Counted from the stretch's first letter, positions 25,296-34,422 are shown. The stretch: 64,000 nt of DNA from Fibrobacter sp. UWB15 (GCF_900177705.1 NZ_FXBA01000001.1:434001-498000), one strand, 5' to 3'. Made by a program: numbers and translations. The notes: generated by a model from the sequence alone, not told the origin.

Positions 25296-26374
25296 AAGTC
25301 CTTGTAGCACCTTTGGATTGGGGGCTGGGGCATGCAACCCGTTGCGTGCCCGTGGTTCGTGAATTCCTGAAACAAGGTGCAGAGGTGGAACTGGCTGTGG
25401 TGCGTTCGAACGCCACCTTGCTGCGAGGATTCTTCCAGGAACTTCGTCAGCGTCTGGCGCCGTCCTACAATATCGTTTACCCTAAGCACGGCTATAACAT
25501 GGGACTGTGGCTGGCTAAGAATGGTGTCCACTTGCGGACGGTGATGAATTACGAGCATCGCTTTGCCGAAGAAATGGTGGAACGCTACCATTACGATGTC
25601 CTTGTGTCCGACAATCGTTTCGGATTCTATAGCCGCCATGCAAAATCCATTTACATGACGCATCAGCGTCGTATCGCATTCCCGAAGGTGCTTTCGGCTT
25701 TTGAACCTCTAGGTATGCTTTGGCATGCTTCGGTCATGAAGCACTTCGATGAAGTCTGGGTGCCGGACTTGCCTGATTTTCCGGGGTATGCGGCGGGGCT
25801 TTCGCATGTAAAACATTCTCCGGTGCCGGTAAAGTATGTGGGGGCGTTGTCCCGTTTTGAAAATAATCTAGGGACTGATGTTCCGCGGACTTACAAGTTC
25901 GTGGCTGTAATCTCGGGTGTGGAACCGGCGCGGAGTCGCTTTGAATCGTTGCTGCGCAAGGAGCTTGCCAAAGTTCCTGGGCGTCATGCCATTATTTTGG
26001 GTAAGCCTATTCTAGGCGTGAAATCCTGGAGCGAAGGGAATATCGATTTCCATACTCATTTGCCCGATAGAGAATTTGCTGAAGTCATTCGTGGAGCCCA
26101 GTGGGTGGTATCCCGCGGCGGTTACAGTACGGTGATGGATATGGCTGTACTCGGAGCCCGTTGTATTTTTGTGCCGACACCCGGACAGTATGAACAGGTG
26201 ATTCTAGGCCGCGACCTTGCCCGCGAAGGGTTTGCCGCGACTATCGATGAATCGAAGTTTTCGACGGAAACCCTGCTTGCAACGATTAGTGAAAAAGCCC
26301 GCGTCGCCCTCCCAAAACCAAGTGAAAACAATCTTTTGAAAAATGCTATTTGTGAGTTGATCTCTAACCACTAA
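25292..26374 (+). CDS. MurG-like (GT28-type) glycosyltransferase
   Basis: 360 residues with a GT-B fold outline. The N-terminal loop PLDWGLGHATRCVPVVREF is the glycine-rich segment typical of this group. The C-terminal donor site is ISRGGYST-like (VVSRGGYSTVMDMAVLGARCIFVPTPGQYEQ near 275-305), as in UDP-GlcNAc-using enzymes. The start is TTG at 25292 with GGAGG seven bases upstream, overlapping the previous stop, so it is coupled to the membrane transferase. Together they suggest an envelope glycan or glycolipid step. Confidence 0.85.
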   Translation: MKVLVAPLDWGLGHATRCVPVVREFLKQGAEVELAVVRSNATLLRGFFQELRQRLAPSYNIVYPKHGYNMGLWLAKNGVHLRTVMNYEHRFAEEMVERYHYDVLVSDNRFGFYSRHAKSIYMTHQRRIAFPKVLSAFEPLGMLWHASVMKHFDEVWVPDLPDFPGYAAGLSHVKHSPVPVKYVGALSRFENNLGTDVPRTYKFVAVISGVEPARSRFESLLRKELAKVPGRHAIILGKPILGVKSWSEGNIDFHTHLPDREFAEVIRGAQWVVSRGGYSTVMDMAVLGARCIFVPTPGQYEQVILGRDLAREGFAATIDESKFSTETLLATISEKARVALPKPSENNLLKNAICELISNH

Positions 26375-26391
26375 CCACTAACCACTAACCA
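26364..26391. repeat. Perfect heptad tandem repeat CTAACCA x4
   Basis: Four perfect CTAACCA units; the second contains the stop codon of the glycosyltransferase gene. It resembles the short tandemly repeated heptamers known from cyanobacteria. Confidence 0.85.
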
Positions 26392-26411
26392 CTGTCTATT
26401 TTCAACTATTT

Positions 26412-27098
26412 ATGCCTCAATTTATTCTCGCATTCCCTTTGACTAAAGATGTTGGCGAACCTCTCGCCTTGACTGAAACCGTAACGCTGGCCGCTGACGC
26501 ACAGTCGGTGATTGTTCCCGGATGCAGCGTGATGTTCAAGGTCATCCGTAAGGAACGTGTGGCTGGTCTTGCTGACATTTTTAAGGAACATCAGGACATT
26601 TCTGCAGATGCTGCTGCGGCAATTGAAGCGCACAAGTCTCTGCTGTTCTTGCTTGGCGAAGTCAAGAATATCGAAGAAGTGACCCAGGTGAACATGGCGA
26701 TTCTCAAGGTGTTCAACGCCGGAGCCTTGGGCGTGTACATGCAGCAATGTGGTGCGGCTTGGACCGATGCGGGGTTCCGCGAAGAATTGGGCGACAGTGA
26801 ATACCCGATGGATCCGTGGATAAACTTCGTAGAAGCCGGTGAGACGATTTATACGCTGGGCCTTGCGACCTTCATGCTTCCGGATTTGTGTATTGCGGCT
26901 TCGGCCGAAGATCCGCAGGAAGCGTTGCTCATGGCTGCCGACAGTCTGTTCGGCGATGGCGTTCCTGCCAAGTCCGGCTCCGAAGTGGATTTGGGCGAAG
27001 GCGTCCACTATGTGCTTCGCCAAGAAGCGAAGAATCCATTTCCAAAAGAATCCCCTGAATACAATAAGCAGGGGATCTTCAGATTGATTAAAAGGTAA
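26412..27098 (+). CDS. Uncharacterised protein, possibly DUF4261-like
   Basis: 228 residues, no signal peptide. It begins FILAFPLTKDVGEPLAL, has an acidic middle, and ends with a basic FRLIKR. The overall pattern (LLFLLGEVKNIEEVTQVNMAILKVFNAGALGVYMQ) recalls DUF4261-type proteins, a tentative match. Function unknown. It sits after the glycosyltransferase pair and converges on metF. Confidence 0.65.
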   Translation: MPQFILAFPLTKDVGEPLALTETVTLAADAQSVIVPGCSVMFKVIRKERVAGLADIFKEHQDISADAAAAIEAHKSLLFLLGEVKNIEEVTQVNMAILKVFNAGALGVYMQQCGAAWTDAGFREELGDSEYPMDPWINFVEAGETIYTLGLATFMLPDLCIAASAEDPQEALLMAADSLFGDGVPAKSGSEVDLGEGVHYVLRQEAKNPFPKESPEYNKQGIFRLIKR

Positions 27099-27107
27099 AG
27101 TCGGAAC

Positions 27108-27995
27108 TTATTTGAAGTTCTTTCCGAGAATCGCAGAAACATTCTTGAGAATGCCTTCTGCGACATCAGGCTTGTTCATGGAATACACGTGAACGTTCGT
27201 GATGCCGTTGGCGTACAGGTCAATAATCTGATCACTTGCGTAAATGATGCCGGCCTGCTTCATGGCTTCGGGATCGCTACCGAACTTGTCGACCAGCGAC
27301 TTGAAGCGCTGCGGCATGAATGAACCGGAAAGTTTGATAGCACGTTCCACCTGGTTCGCGTTCGTAATCGGCATAATGCCGGGGAGCACCGGGCAATTGA
27401 CGCCTGCATCGCGCAGCTTGTAGAGGAAGCTGAAGAACAGGTTGTTGTCGAACACCATCTGCGTGGTCAAGAAATCTGCACCGGCATCGACCTTTTCTTT
27501 AAGGTGCTGGATGTCTTCGGCCTGGTTTGCACTTTCGGGGTGCTTTTCGGGGTAGCAAGCGGCACCAATGCAGAAATCGGCGTCGGCTGCCTTGAGATCG
27601 CGGATGAGCTCGACGGCATAGTGGTAGTCGCAGTTGTCGCGGCCCTTTTCTATGAGTTCCGGGGTCAAGTCGCCGCGGAGAGCCATGACGTTCTTGATGC
27701 CTGCGGCTTTCATATCTTCGATGCGCTGGTGCACGGTTTCCTTGCTGCTAGAAACGCAGGTCAGGTGGGCGAGCATCGGAATGCCGAACTTTTGCTTGAG
27801 GTTTTTGGCAATATCAAGAGTGAAGTGGCTTACGCCACCGCCTGCACCATAGGTAACGCTCATGAAGGCGGGACCAAGGGCTGCAATCGATTCGGTTGCC
27901 GCCTTGACGCTTTCGAAGCTCGTCTCTTTTTTAGGCGGGAACACTTCGAACGAAAGGCTCATCTTGTCTTGCTTCAGAATGTCTACAATCTTCAT
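27108..27995 (-). CDS. metF: Methylenetetrahydrofolate reductase
   Basis: 295 residues, a TIM-barrel flavoprotein that reduces 5,10-methylene-THF to 5-methyl-THF for methionine synthesis. Family segments: FEVFPPKKE near 17, SVTYGAGGG near 50, LRGDLTPE near 110, ACYPEKHPES near 155, TTQMVFDN near 185, LPGIMPITN near 212. The ATG at 27995 has GGAGAG six bases upstream; the frame beyond it runs through the leader. A perfect spaced inverted repeat lies 37 bp upstream of the start. Confidence 0.95.
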   Translation of the reverse strand: MKIVDILKQDKMSLSFEVFPPKKETSFESVKAATESIAALGPAFMSVTYGAGGGVSHFTLDIAKNLKQKFGIPMLAHLTCVSSSKETVHQRIEDMKAAGIKNVMALRGDLTPELIEKGRDNCDYHYAVELIRDLKAADADFCIGAACYPEKHPESANQAEDIQHLKEKVDAGADFLTTQMVFDNNLFFSFLYKLRDAGVNCPVLPGIMPITNANQVERAIKLSGSFMPQRFKSLVDKFGSDPEAMKQAGIIYASDQIIDLYANGITNVHVYSMNKPDVAEGILKNVSAILGKNFK

Positions 27996-28031
27996 AATCT
28001 CTCCGTGGGCGGGTCGAACCGGCACCCTTGG

Positions 28032-28061
28032 TTTATGCAAAAATTTGAATATATGCATAAA
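28032..28061. promoter_or_regulatory. Inverted repeat upstream of metF
   Basis: TTTATGCA and TGCATAAA are perfect inverted 8-mers separated by 14 bases. They overlap the AT-rich minus-strand promoter region of metF, so a repressor site is plausible. Confidence 0.5.
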
Positions 28062-28106
28062 TATATAAAGTTTCTAGTAATATGGCAATACTAAAATAGG
28101 ATTGAT

Positions 28107-29081
28107 TTAGAATTTTCTCGTGAAAATGCACATGATGGTGCGAAGATCCCATTCCGCGCCGACTTGTTTTTGCAAGAGTTCTTCGTTAGCTTCGTAATGG
28201 TCCTGCTCATAGCGTCGGTCTCTCGATATGGCGGCCATGAGCGTTCCGTTCCAGGTTTCGTTGAGCTTGAACGAAAGCATGGGCACGATACTTACTGTCT
28301 TGAATGCGGGATTGTAATCCTTGTAGACGTGGGCAAAATCGTAGGCATGCTTGTATCCGCTCACGTTAGCCGCCAGCATGGCCATGGGGAATCGCTTAAA
28401 GGGCGTCATGTAGATTAAGGTGCCCCCGCATTTGTAATGGAAGCCGTTCACCATGTTGCCGTTGCCCGCTTTCCAGACTTCGCCGTCGTCGGCGCCGGTG
28501 TAGGCGGAGTAGGCGTATTCCCCCGAAAGTTTCAAGATGATTTTTGTCCATTTGCTTTTGGGGAGTAAAACCAATAGGGGGAGCGTCAAGGACGATTTGT
28601 AGGTAAAGCCATAGGCATATTCTGTAAAGATAATGTCTTGATGGTAGTTGCGTTCTTCTGCGTCGTAGACGCCCATGAAGGTAGAAGTCTTTCCGTAGTT
28701 GAGGGCTGTCCCTCCGTTCGCCTGAATGCCAAGTTCCAGCAGGTGGATCAGTTCCACGGAAACATCTAGCTTTAGCCCCAATCCGGCAAAGTTCGCTTCG
28801 CCGACGGCAGAACCTTTGATGGTGGCGAGTTTGCCTGGTTTTTGCCACTTGTAATTCGATAGCCAAGCGGGAGCGGGGAATGCAAAGAAAGGCCAACTGT
28901 GCAACGTTTCCGAGTTCTTCAGGGAATTGTGGGGGAGGATAATCCCGACAATGGAAAGCTTGTGTTCTTTCTCGAATAGCAGGGAATCGCTATCGGCTGT
29001 TTCGGCGAAAATCAGAGACGTGCAAAATAAAACCGAAAGAATGAGTTTCGGAAAAAGTCGGATTTTCGTGGCGGCTTCCAT
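28107..29081 (-). CDS. Predicted outer-membrane protein, unknown
   Basis: 324 residues with an N-terminal signal peptide (LILSVLFCTSLIFA). The mature part alternates polar and aromatic residues in the style of a beta-barrel (VELIHLLELGIQANGGTALNYG, FTYKSSLTLPLLVLLP, GEYAYSAYTGADDGEVW) and ends in a Phe (TIMCIFTRKF), the usual barrel terminus. No named family was recognised. It is a single gene between metF and glnN, preceded by a bidirectional terminator. Confidence 0.65.
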   Translation of the reverse strand: MEAATKIRLFPKLILSVLFCTSLIFAETADSDSLLFEKEHKLSIVGIILPHNSLKNSETLHSWPFFAFPAPAWLSNYKWQKPGKLATIKGSAVGEANFAGLGLKLDVSVELIHLLELGIQANGGTALNYGKTSTFMGVYDAEERNYHQDIIFTEYAYGFTYKSSLTLPLLVLLPKSKWTKIILKLSGEYAYSAYTGADDGEVWKAGNGNMVNGFHYKCGGTLIYMTPFKRFPMAMLAANVSGYKHAYDFAHVYKDYNPAFKTVSIVPMLSFKLNETWNGTLMAAISRDRRYEQDHYEANEELLQKQVGAEWDLRTIMCIFTRKF

Positions 29082-29116
29082 GGCGACTAATATAGTTTAT
29101 TTATTGATGGATCATG

Positions 29117-29159
29117 TAAAAAGCAATCCGCCGGCGCGAGGCCGACGAATTGCATTTTT
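29117..29159. terminator. Bidirectional terminator between glnN and the barrel gene
   Basis: GCAATCCGCCGGC and GGCCGACGAATTGC form a stem with a GCGA loop, followed by TTTTT on the plus strand; the minus strand also runs into TTTTTAC. It probably ends glnN transcription about 140 bases past the stop. Confidence 0.7.
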
Positions 29160-29185
29160 GAGGTTCAGGATATGAAGTGTGAGTA

Positions 29186-29229
29186 GAGATCCTTCGACTA
29201 CGAGGCTTCGCCTCTTCGCTCAGGATGAC
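29186..29229. repeat. REP-like element (GTCATCCTGAGC...GAAGGATC)
   Basis: The minus strand carries GTCATCCTGAGCGAAG, an inner GAGGCGAAGCCTC hairpin and CGAAGGATC. The word pair recurs at 40174 and is a widespread dispersed repeat in many bacterial genomes. Confidence 0.7.
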
Positions 29230-29283
29230 ACTTTTGATTAGTAAATAAATTGGCATTTGGCCACGCACCTTTGACGCGTGGCC

Positions 29284-29313
29284 GATGTTGTTTATCAATA
29301 GATAAACAACATC
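29284..29313. repeat. 13-bp perfect hairpin spanning the glnN stop codon
   Basis: GATGTTGTTTATC and GATAAACAACATC pair perfectly around AATA; the TGA of glnN lies within the stem. A second stem, GGCCACGC/GCGTGGCC, follows at 29258-29283. Together they may protect the 3' end or cause termination. Confidence 0.7.
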
Positions 29314-31415
29314 TCGCGGTACTTCGGCAGCGGCCACTTTTCGTCGGGGACGATGCTTTCGATCTTGTCGACGATAATGCGGAGGTTTGCCATTGCGTCG
29401 AGGATTGCTTCGTGCTTGTCGCCGAGAGCGGCTTCCATCTGAGCAACAGCGGCTTCGAGTTCCTTGAGCTTGTCGCCGAGTTCGCGAGCGTAACCGTCAA
29501 CAGCGTAGAAGCCCTGGGTCTTGGCCATTTCGTTGGTCTTGAGGGCGTTGCTGTAGGCGCAAAGCACCTGCGGAAGCACCACGTTCTTCGCGATGTCGAA
29601 AGCGATCTTGCCTTCGATGTGAATCTTCTTGTGGTAATCTTCCATGTTAACTTCGTAACGGGAGTCGAGTTCGCGCTTGTTGAACACGCCGTACTTTTCG
29701 AACAGGGCCACATTTTCCTTCTTGTTGAGAGCCTGGAGGGCTTCCATGGTGGTGCGGATGTTCGGGAGGCCGCGCTTGGCAGCTTCTTCGACCCATTCGT
29801 CGGTGTAGCCGTTGCCGTTGAAGATGACGCGCTTGTGTTCCTTCACGATTTTCTGCAACAGGTTCTGCAGATCTTCGTGGAACTTGTCGGCCGGAACGCT
29901 CTGCAGCTTGTCGGCGATGAGGTCGAAGGCTTCGGCAACGATGGTGTTGAGGATAACGTTCGGCTCAGAGCAACTCTGGCTAGAACCCGGAGCGCGGAAT
30001 TCGAACTTGTTGCCAGTGAAGGCGAAGGGCGATGTACGGTTACGGTCGGTAGCGTCGCGCGGGAGCGGCGGAAGCGTGTCAGAACCGAGCTTGAGGGCGC
30101 CGGCCTGCTTGCTGGACTTCGGATCGCCCTTTTCGAGTTGGTCGATGACGTCGGCGAGCTGGTCGCCGAGGTACATGGAGATGATTGCCGGAGGAGCTTC
30201 GTTGGCACCGAGACGGTGGTCGTTACCGGCGCTAGCGACTGCCATACGGAGCAAGTCGGCGTGGGTGTCGACAGCATAGATGACGGCGCAGAGCGTGGTG
30301 AGGAAGATGGCGTTCTGGTGCGGGTCCTTGCCCGGGTTCAAGAGGTTCGTCTTGCCGTAGTTTACGGACCAGTTGTTGTGCTTACCGGAACCGTTGATGC
30401 CGGCGAACGGCTTTTCGTGCAGCAGGCAAACGAGGCCGTGGCGGTCGGCAACCTGGCGGAGCACTTCCATAATCTGCATGTTGTGGTCGCAGGCGAGGTT
30501 TACTTCTTCGAACATCGGGGCAAGTTCGAACTGGGCCGGGGCGACTTCGTTGTGGCGGGTCTTGGCCGGAATGCCGAGCTTCCAAAGTTCCTTTTCCACA
30601 TCGTTCATGAAGTTGATGATGCGTGCCGGAATGCTACCGAAGTAGTGGTCTTCCATCTGCTGGTGCTTTGCCGGAGCGGCTCCAAACAGCGTGCGACCGG
30701 CCTGGTACAGGTCGGGGCGCTGCAGGTAGAAACGCTTGTCAATCAAGAAATATTCCTGTTCGGCACCGAGCGTGACGGTGACTTTCTGCTGGGCGACGCC
30801 GAAGAGACCCATGAGGCGGTCGGCGGACTTCTGGAGAGCCTGAATGGAACGGAGGAGCGGAGTCTTCTTGTCCAAGGCTTCGCCGGTATAGCTACAAAAT
30901 GCGGTCGGGATGCAGAGGGTGGCACCGTTGCCGTGGCGCTTGATGAATGCCGGAGAGGTCGGGTCCCAGGCGGTGTAGCCGCGGGCTTCGAAGGTGGAAC
31001 GCAGGCCGCCGCTCGGGAAACTGGACGCGTCGGGTTCGCCAACAATCAAGTTCTTGCCGCTGAAGGCCATGATGGCCTTGCCGTCTTCGGGTTCGAGGAA
31101 GGAGTCATGCTTTTCGGCGGTGGAACCGGTAAGGGGCTGGAACCAGTGCGTAAAGTGGGTGGCGCCGCGGTCGATAGCCCACTTCTTCATGGCGTGGGCG
31201 ACTTCGCCGGCGATGCTTGGGTCAAGCGGTGCGCCGCCATCGATGGTGGCGAAGAGCTTCTTGCAAATGTCCTTGGGAAGATATGCGCGCATGGCCTCGG
31301 CGTTGAATACGTCTTCGCCGTAGAAGTCGATGTTTGCGGGTGCTGCGGGGAGGTTGGCGCCGGCGTTTTCGCTGGCGATTTCCTTGATAGCTTTTAATCT
31401 GTATTCGTTGCTCAT
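29295..31415 (-). CDS. glnN: Glutamine synthetase type III
   Basis: 706 residues, the size of the large GSIII family common in Bacteroides-Fibrobacter lineages rather than the ~470-residue type I. It makes glutamine from glutamate, ammonia and ATP in the cytoplasm. Family features include [65 protein letters not shown] and [23 protein letters not shown]. The ATG at 31415 has AGGAGA seven bases upstream. A textbook sigma-54 promoter sits 38-53 bp upstream, pointing to nitrogen-responsive control. Confidence 0.97.
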   Translation of the reverse strand: MSNEYRLKAIKEIASENAGANLPAAPANIDFYGEDVFNAEAMRAYLPKDICKKLFATIDGGAPLDPSIAGEVAHAMKKWAIDRGATHFTHWFQPLTGSTAEKHDSFLEPEDGKAIMAFSGKNLIVGEPDASSFPSGGLRSTFEARGYTAWDPTSPAFIKRHGNGATLCIPTAFCSYTGEALDKKTPLLRSIQALQKSADRLMGLFGVAQQKVTVTLGAEQEYFLIDKRFYLQRPDLYQAGRTLFGAAPAKHQQMEDHYFGSIPARIINFMNDVEKELWKLGIPAKTRHNEVAPAQFELAPMFEEVNLACDHNMQIMEVLRQVADRHGLVCLLHEKPFAGINGSGKHNNWSVNYGKTNLLNPGKDPHQNAIFLTTLCAVIYAVDTHADLLRMAVASAGNDHRLGANEAPPAIISMYLGDQLADVIDQLEKGDPKSSKQAGALKLGSDTLPPLPRDATDRNRTSPFAFTGNKFEFRAPGSSQSCSEPNVILNTIVAEAFDLIADKLQSVPADKFHEDLQNLLQKIVKEHKRVIFNGNGYTDEWVEEAAKRGLPNIRTTMEALQALNKKENVALFEKYGVFNKRELDSRYEVNMEDYHKKIHIEGKIAFDIAKNVVLPQVLCAYSNALKTNEMAKTQGFYAVDGYARELGDKLKELEAAVAQMEAALGDKHEAILDAMANLRIIVDKIESIVPDEKWPLPKYREMLFIY

Positions 31416-31452
31416 GGCAATCTCCTATGAATTTTGTTTTCGGTGCCATAAA

Positions 31453-31468
31453 AGCAAAACGCGTGCCA
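31453..31468 (-). promoter_or_regulatory. Sigma-54 (-24/-12) promoter of glnN
   Basis: The minus strand reads TGGCACGCGTTTTGCT with GG-N10-GC spacing. The predicted start is near 31442, giving a leader of about 27 bases. Confidence 0.88.
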
Positions 31469-31637
31469 AAATCAAAAATTGGCGAATTCGTTACAAAATC
31501 GCAAATTTAAAGCTGTTACAAAAATTCGGAGCTTTCCAAAATTTGAAAAATAGATTGTAATCTTACGTTTTTTGTAAAATGTAAAAAGTTTCGAAAATCG
31601 CTTGAAATTTTTTATCTTATATAAAAAAGGATTTCCA

Positions 31638-32672
31638 TTGAATAAGTTGCTTGTTTGTATTCTGGTTTTTATGCTTGCAATGGCGGCTTCGGCGGCTGTC
31701 AAGAAGAAACGTTTTGACGTGGGTGGGGGCGAAGCTCCGGCTGCAACGGAAATGGTGGCGCCTGCTGAAGGTGCGTCTGCTGTGCCGGAGGCTGCCGCGG
31801 AAACTGCTGTTGCGAAATCTGTAGCTGCGGTGCCTGAAAAACCGGCGGGAAAAACACGTTCATTTTATACGGTGATTGCGCAGGAACAGAAGGTTCTTCG
31901 CGAAAAGTTGACGGCGGCGATTTCGGCGATGAAAAGCGGCGACTGGAATGCTATCTGGAAGTTCCTTGCGATTTGCCTTGTGTACGGCATGCTACATGCG
32001 CTTGGCCCGGGGCATGGCAAGTCGATTGTGGTAGGTTACTTTATTGCGCGTCGGGGGCGCTGGCGGCAGGGTGTTGCGCTTGGCGCAGGCATTACCGTGA
32101 CGCATACGATGAGTGCGGTTGTCTTGCTGCTTATTTTGTACGCGATTTTCAAGGCGACCGTGTTTACGGCGTTCGAGACGGGCCGCATCGGAATCGAACG
32201 GGCGAGCTATGCGCTCATTATGCTCACGGGTGTGTTGCTCGTGGTGCTTGCGATTCGCGACGTGTTCAAGTCGCACAAGGGCTGTGGATGTTCCGCTCGG
32301 CTTGAGTCTGCGGAAGGTGCTGTCGCGGAATCTAAATTGCCTCCGGTTGCCCGCTGGCGTGAAATCTTGGGCGTTGCCGCCGTTACGGGAATCGTACCTT
32401 GCCCGGCTGTGGCGTTGATTGTTCTCTTCTGCCTGCTGAATTCCATGGTGGCGCTGTCGCTCTTGGGAGCGCTTGTCATTTGCGTCGGCATGACGATTAC
32501 GAATGTGGCTTTCGGTATTGCGGCAGTTGCATTCCGCAAGGGAATTGACAAGGGAAGTGCCCATACCCGTATTGCGACAAAAATATACACCGTCGTGACT
32601 CTCGCAGGCGGTGTTATAATCTTTATTTCGGGGCTGTTGTTGTTTACGAACCAGTTCGCGGGCCGCGTGTAG
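31638..32672 (+). CDS. NicO-family nickel/cobalt transporter
   Basis: 344 residues. A signal-like N-terminus (CILVFMLAMAASA) is followed by a Lys/Ala/Glu-rich segment of about 80 residues, then six membrane helices. The signature HALGPGHGKS near 122 and THTMSA near 158 supply the metal-binding His residues of the NicO/RcnA group. A cytoplasmic CGCS motif lies near 215. Members move Ni or Co; direction cannot be told here. The start is TTG at 31638 with AAAAGG seven bases upstream, preferred over the TTG at 31602 that lies in the promoter. Confidence 0.85.
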   Translation: MNKLLVCILVFMLAMAASAAVKKKRFDVGGGEAPAATEMVAPAEGASAVPEAAAETAVAKSVAAVPEKPAGKTRSFYTVIAQEQKVLREKLTAAISAMKSGDWNAIWKFLAICLVYGMLHALGPGHGKSIVVGYFIARRGRWRQGVALGAGITVTHTMSAVVLLLILYAIFKATVFTAFETGRIGIERASYALIMLTGVLLVVLAIRDVFKSHKGCGCSARLESAEGAVAESKLPPVARWREILGVAAVTGIVPCPAVALIVLFCLLNSMVALSLLGALVICVGMTITNVAFGIAAVAFRKGIDKGSAHTRIATKIYTVVTLAGGVIIFISGLLLFTNQFAGRV

Positions 32673-32689
32673 CGACGCCGCAAGCGGCC

Positions 32690-33085
32690 TTATTCCGCGC
32701 TTTCCATCTCGTTAATCAGCTGGATATTGTACAGCTTTTGCACCTGTAAAATATCGAGGATGACGGCGATGCGTTCGTAAGTGGTCCCCTTGTCGATCTT
32801 GATGGCGACAGGGGATTTCTTATTCTGCACCGTCGCGGCCTTTTCGCGGAGTTCGTCGGGTGTGCCGCGCTGGCCGTTAAAGGCGAGCTCCGTCTCGGAA
32901 AGTTCAATGTACAGGCCCTCGGGCGTGTCGCGCTTGGTTTCGGTCTGAGTTTCGGGCAGAATCAGCTTGAGCACCGATTCGTCTTGCTTGAAGACGGAGG
33001 TTACCAAGAAGAATACGAGTAGCAAGAAGACGCAGTCGATGAGCGGCGTCATGTCGGGGCGGATTCGGCGTGTGCGCTTGGCCAT
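32690..33085 (-). CDS. exbD: ExbD/TolR-type proton-channel subunit
   Basis: 131 residues: a short cytoplasmic basic N-terminus, a single membrane helix with the essential Asp (MTPLIDCVFLLLVFF), and a periplasmic domain. It works with ExbB to turn proton flow into movement of TonB. It is the last gene of the six-gene unit and starts one base after the ExbB stop. Confidence 0.93.
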   Translation of the reverse strand: MAKRTRRIRPDMTPLIDCVFLLLVFFLVTSVFKQDESVLKLILPETQTETKRDTPEGLYIELSETELAFNGQRGTPDELREKAATVQNKKSPVAIKIDKGTTYERIAVILDILQVQKLYNIQLINEMESAE

Positions 33086-33667
33086 TTATGCATCCTCGTT
33101 TGCGGAATCGGCGCTCTGAGAACGGATGTGGTCTTTTTCCTTGAGAATGCGGCCCAGCTGCAAAAGCACATCGTTTTCCACGTTGTCCTGCTCCGATTCC
33201 ATGCTTGCGTTCAAGTAGTTGAACGCGATAACGTGCGGAATGGCGACCACGAGGCCAATCACTGTCGTAATGAGGGCGAGTTTGATGCCTGTTGCGAATG
33301 CGCCCGCGTCAGAAAGGCCCGAAACGGCGATGACGCTGAAGGCGTTGAATATGCCGAACACGGTGCCCAAAAGGCCGAGTAACGGAGAAATGCTTGCGAT
33401 ATTTTCAATCGTGGTCATTCCCTTTTGCAACGGCGAGAAAGCGAGTGCGATTTCGGTGCGGATGCTTTCCATGATGATGTGGTGGTCGGTATTGTGGCTC
33501 ACCACGCGGTGCAGAATTTTGGAAGGAAGGCGCTTGCGGATGCTCCTGTTAAAGAGAATCAGCGAAATGATTTTCCATACGATGATGGAATAGCCGATGA
33601 AATTCATCGCCACGAGTACGTAGGCGATAACGCCGCCCTGTTGAATAAAATCTAAGATGTAGTTCAT
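33086..33667 (-). CDS. exbB: ExbB/TolQ-type proton-channel subunit
   Basis: 193 residues with three membrane helices (about 15-35, 105-125, 150-170) and the conserved LLGLLGTVFGIFNAF and ALITTVIGLVVAIP segments that line the proton path. It sits between tonB and exbD; a REP-like element lies in the 38-bp gap before it. Confidence 0.93.
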   Translation of the reverse strand: MNYILDFIQQGGVIAYVLVAMNFIGYSIIVWKIISLILFNRSIRKRLPSKILHRVVSHNTDHHIIMESIRTEIALAFSPLQKGMTTIENIASISPLLGLLGTVFGIFNAFSVIAVSGLSDAGAFATGIKLALITTVIGLVVAIPHVIAFNYLNASMESEQDNVENDVLLQLGRILKEKDHIRSQSADSANEDA

Positions 33668-33673
33668 TGTTTT

Positions 33674-33701
33674 GTCATTCCCGGCTTGACCGGGAATCTC
33701 C
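33674..33701. repeat. REP-like palindrome (GTCATTCCCGGC...CCGGGAATCTCC)
   Basis: GTCATTCCCGGCTTGACCGGGAATC forms a hairpin between tonB and exbB; this sequence type is dispersed in many genomes. It may adjust expression within the operon. Confidence 0.7.
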
Positions 33702-33705
33702 TTTA

Positions 33706-34422
33706 TTAGTGAAGGTTATACTTGATTGGAATCTCCATTTTCCAGGTGTCCTTGCCGAGTACCGCTGGAATCGGGTCGAACTTTGGCACGGCTTGCACGG
33801 CGGCAAGCGCGCTTTCGTTCAGTGAAGAATACGGACAGGGCTTTGCCACAACCGCTCCGCTGATGCTTCCGTCTTTTGCAACCGTGAACTGCACGCGCAC
33901 GGTGCCTTCCTGCTTTAAGCGGCGGGCCGTAGCGGGGTAGTCCTTCTGCTTTTCGAACGCCTTGGAAAGCCCGATAAGGTAGGCTTTCGTCACCTTCATC
34001 AGCGAATCCTTCGATGGCTTCGGCGGTGGAGGTGGCGGCGGGGGCGGTGCCACAGGTTCAGGAGGCGCTTCGACAACGGTTTCGGCATCCGTAACCACAA
34101 TCGGTTCCGGCTCTGGCTCGGGTTCAGATTCCGGAACGGTATCTTGTACGATGTTCGGAATAATTTTCGCGCGAACCACCTTCTTCACGATTTTCTTGAC
34201 TTCAGGCGGTGGCGGAGGCGGCTGCAAGAGCAAACGCTCCACATGAATCACCTCGGCATCTTCGCGGGTGGTAACCACCTGCGTCCGCTTTAAGAATCCC
34301 CAGGCGTAAAAGCCCGCATGCAGCAAGACGGCAACAACAATGCCGACGCAAAACACGCGCCGCATCGTGAATGCAGAATAGGGATTGCGCGGGCGCGATG
34401 TCGGTTCAATTTCAAAATTCAT
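33706..34422 (-). CDS. tonB: TonB energy-transducing protein
   Basis: 238 residues: a short cytoplasmic N-terminus, one membrane anchor (about 24-44), a Glu-Pro and Pro-rich periplasmic spacer (EPEPEPEP, then nine prolines in a row), and a C-terminal TonB domain (YPATARRLKQEGTVRVQFTV through WKMEIPIKYNL). It carries proton-motive energy to an outer-membrane partner. No classical TonB-dependent receptor lies in the window; the adjacent barrel gene is the obvious candidate partner, though it lacks a visible plug domain. Confidence 0.92.
   Translation of the reverse strand: MNFEIEPTSRPRNPYSAFTMRRVFCVGIVVAVLLHAGFYAWGFLKRTQVVTTREDAEVIHVERLLLQPPPPPPEVKKIVKKVVRAKIIPNIVQDTVPESEPEPEPEPIVVTDAETVVEAPPEPVAPPPPPPPPPKPSKDSLMKVTKAYLIGLSKAFEKQKDYPATARRLKQEGTVRVQFTVAKDGSISGAVVAKPCPYSSLNESALAAVQAVPKFDPIPAVLGKDTWKMEIPIKYNLH

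Noticed and set aside
26364-26391. CRISPR or attachment-site reading of the CTAACCA repeats
   Set aside because: Units are 7 bp with no spacers; better described as a heptad tandem repeat.
27996-28090. SAM-type riboswitch in the metF leader
   Set aside because: A short GGGT/ACCC hairpin is present, but the multi-helix core and conserved bases of known SAM or SAH riboswitches are not visible.
29250-31397. 715-codon open frame on the plus strand opposite glnN
   Set aside because: Antisense to type III glutamine synthetase with its own promoter; no independent evidence.
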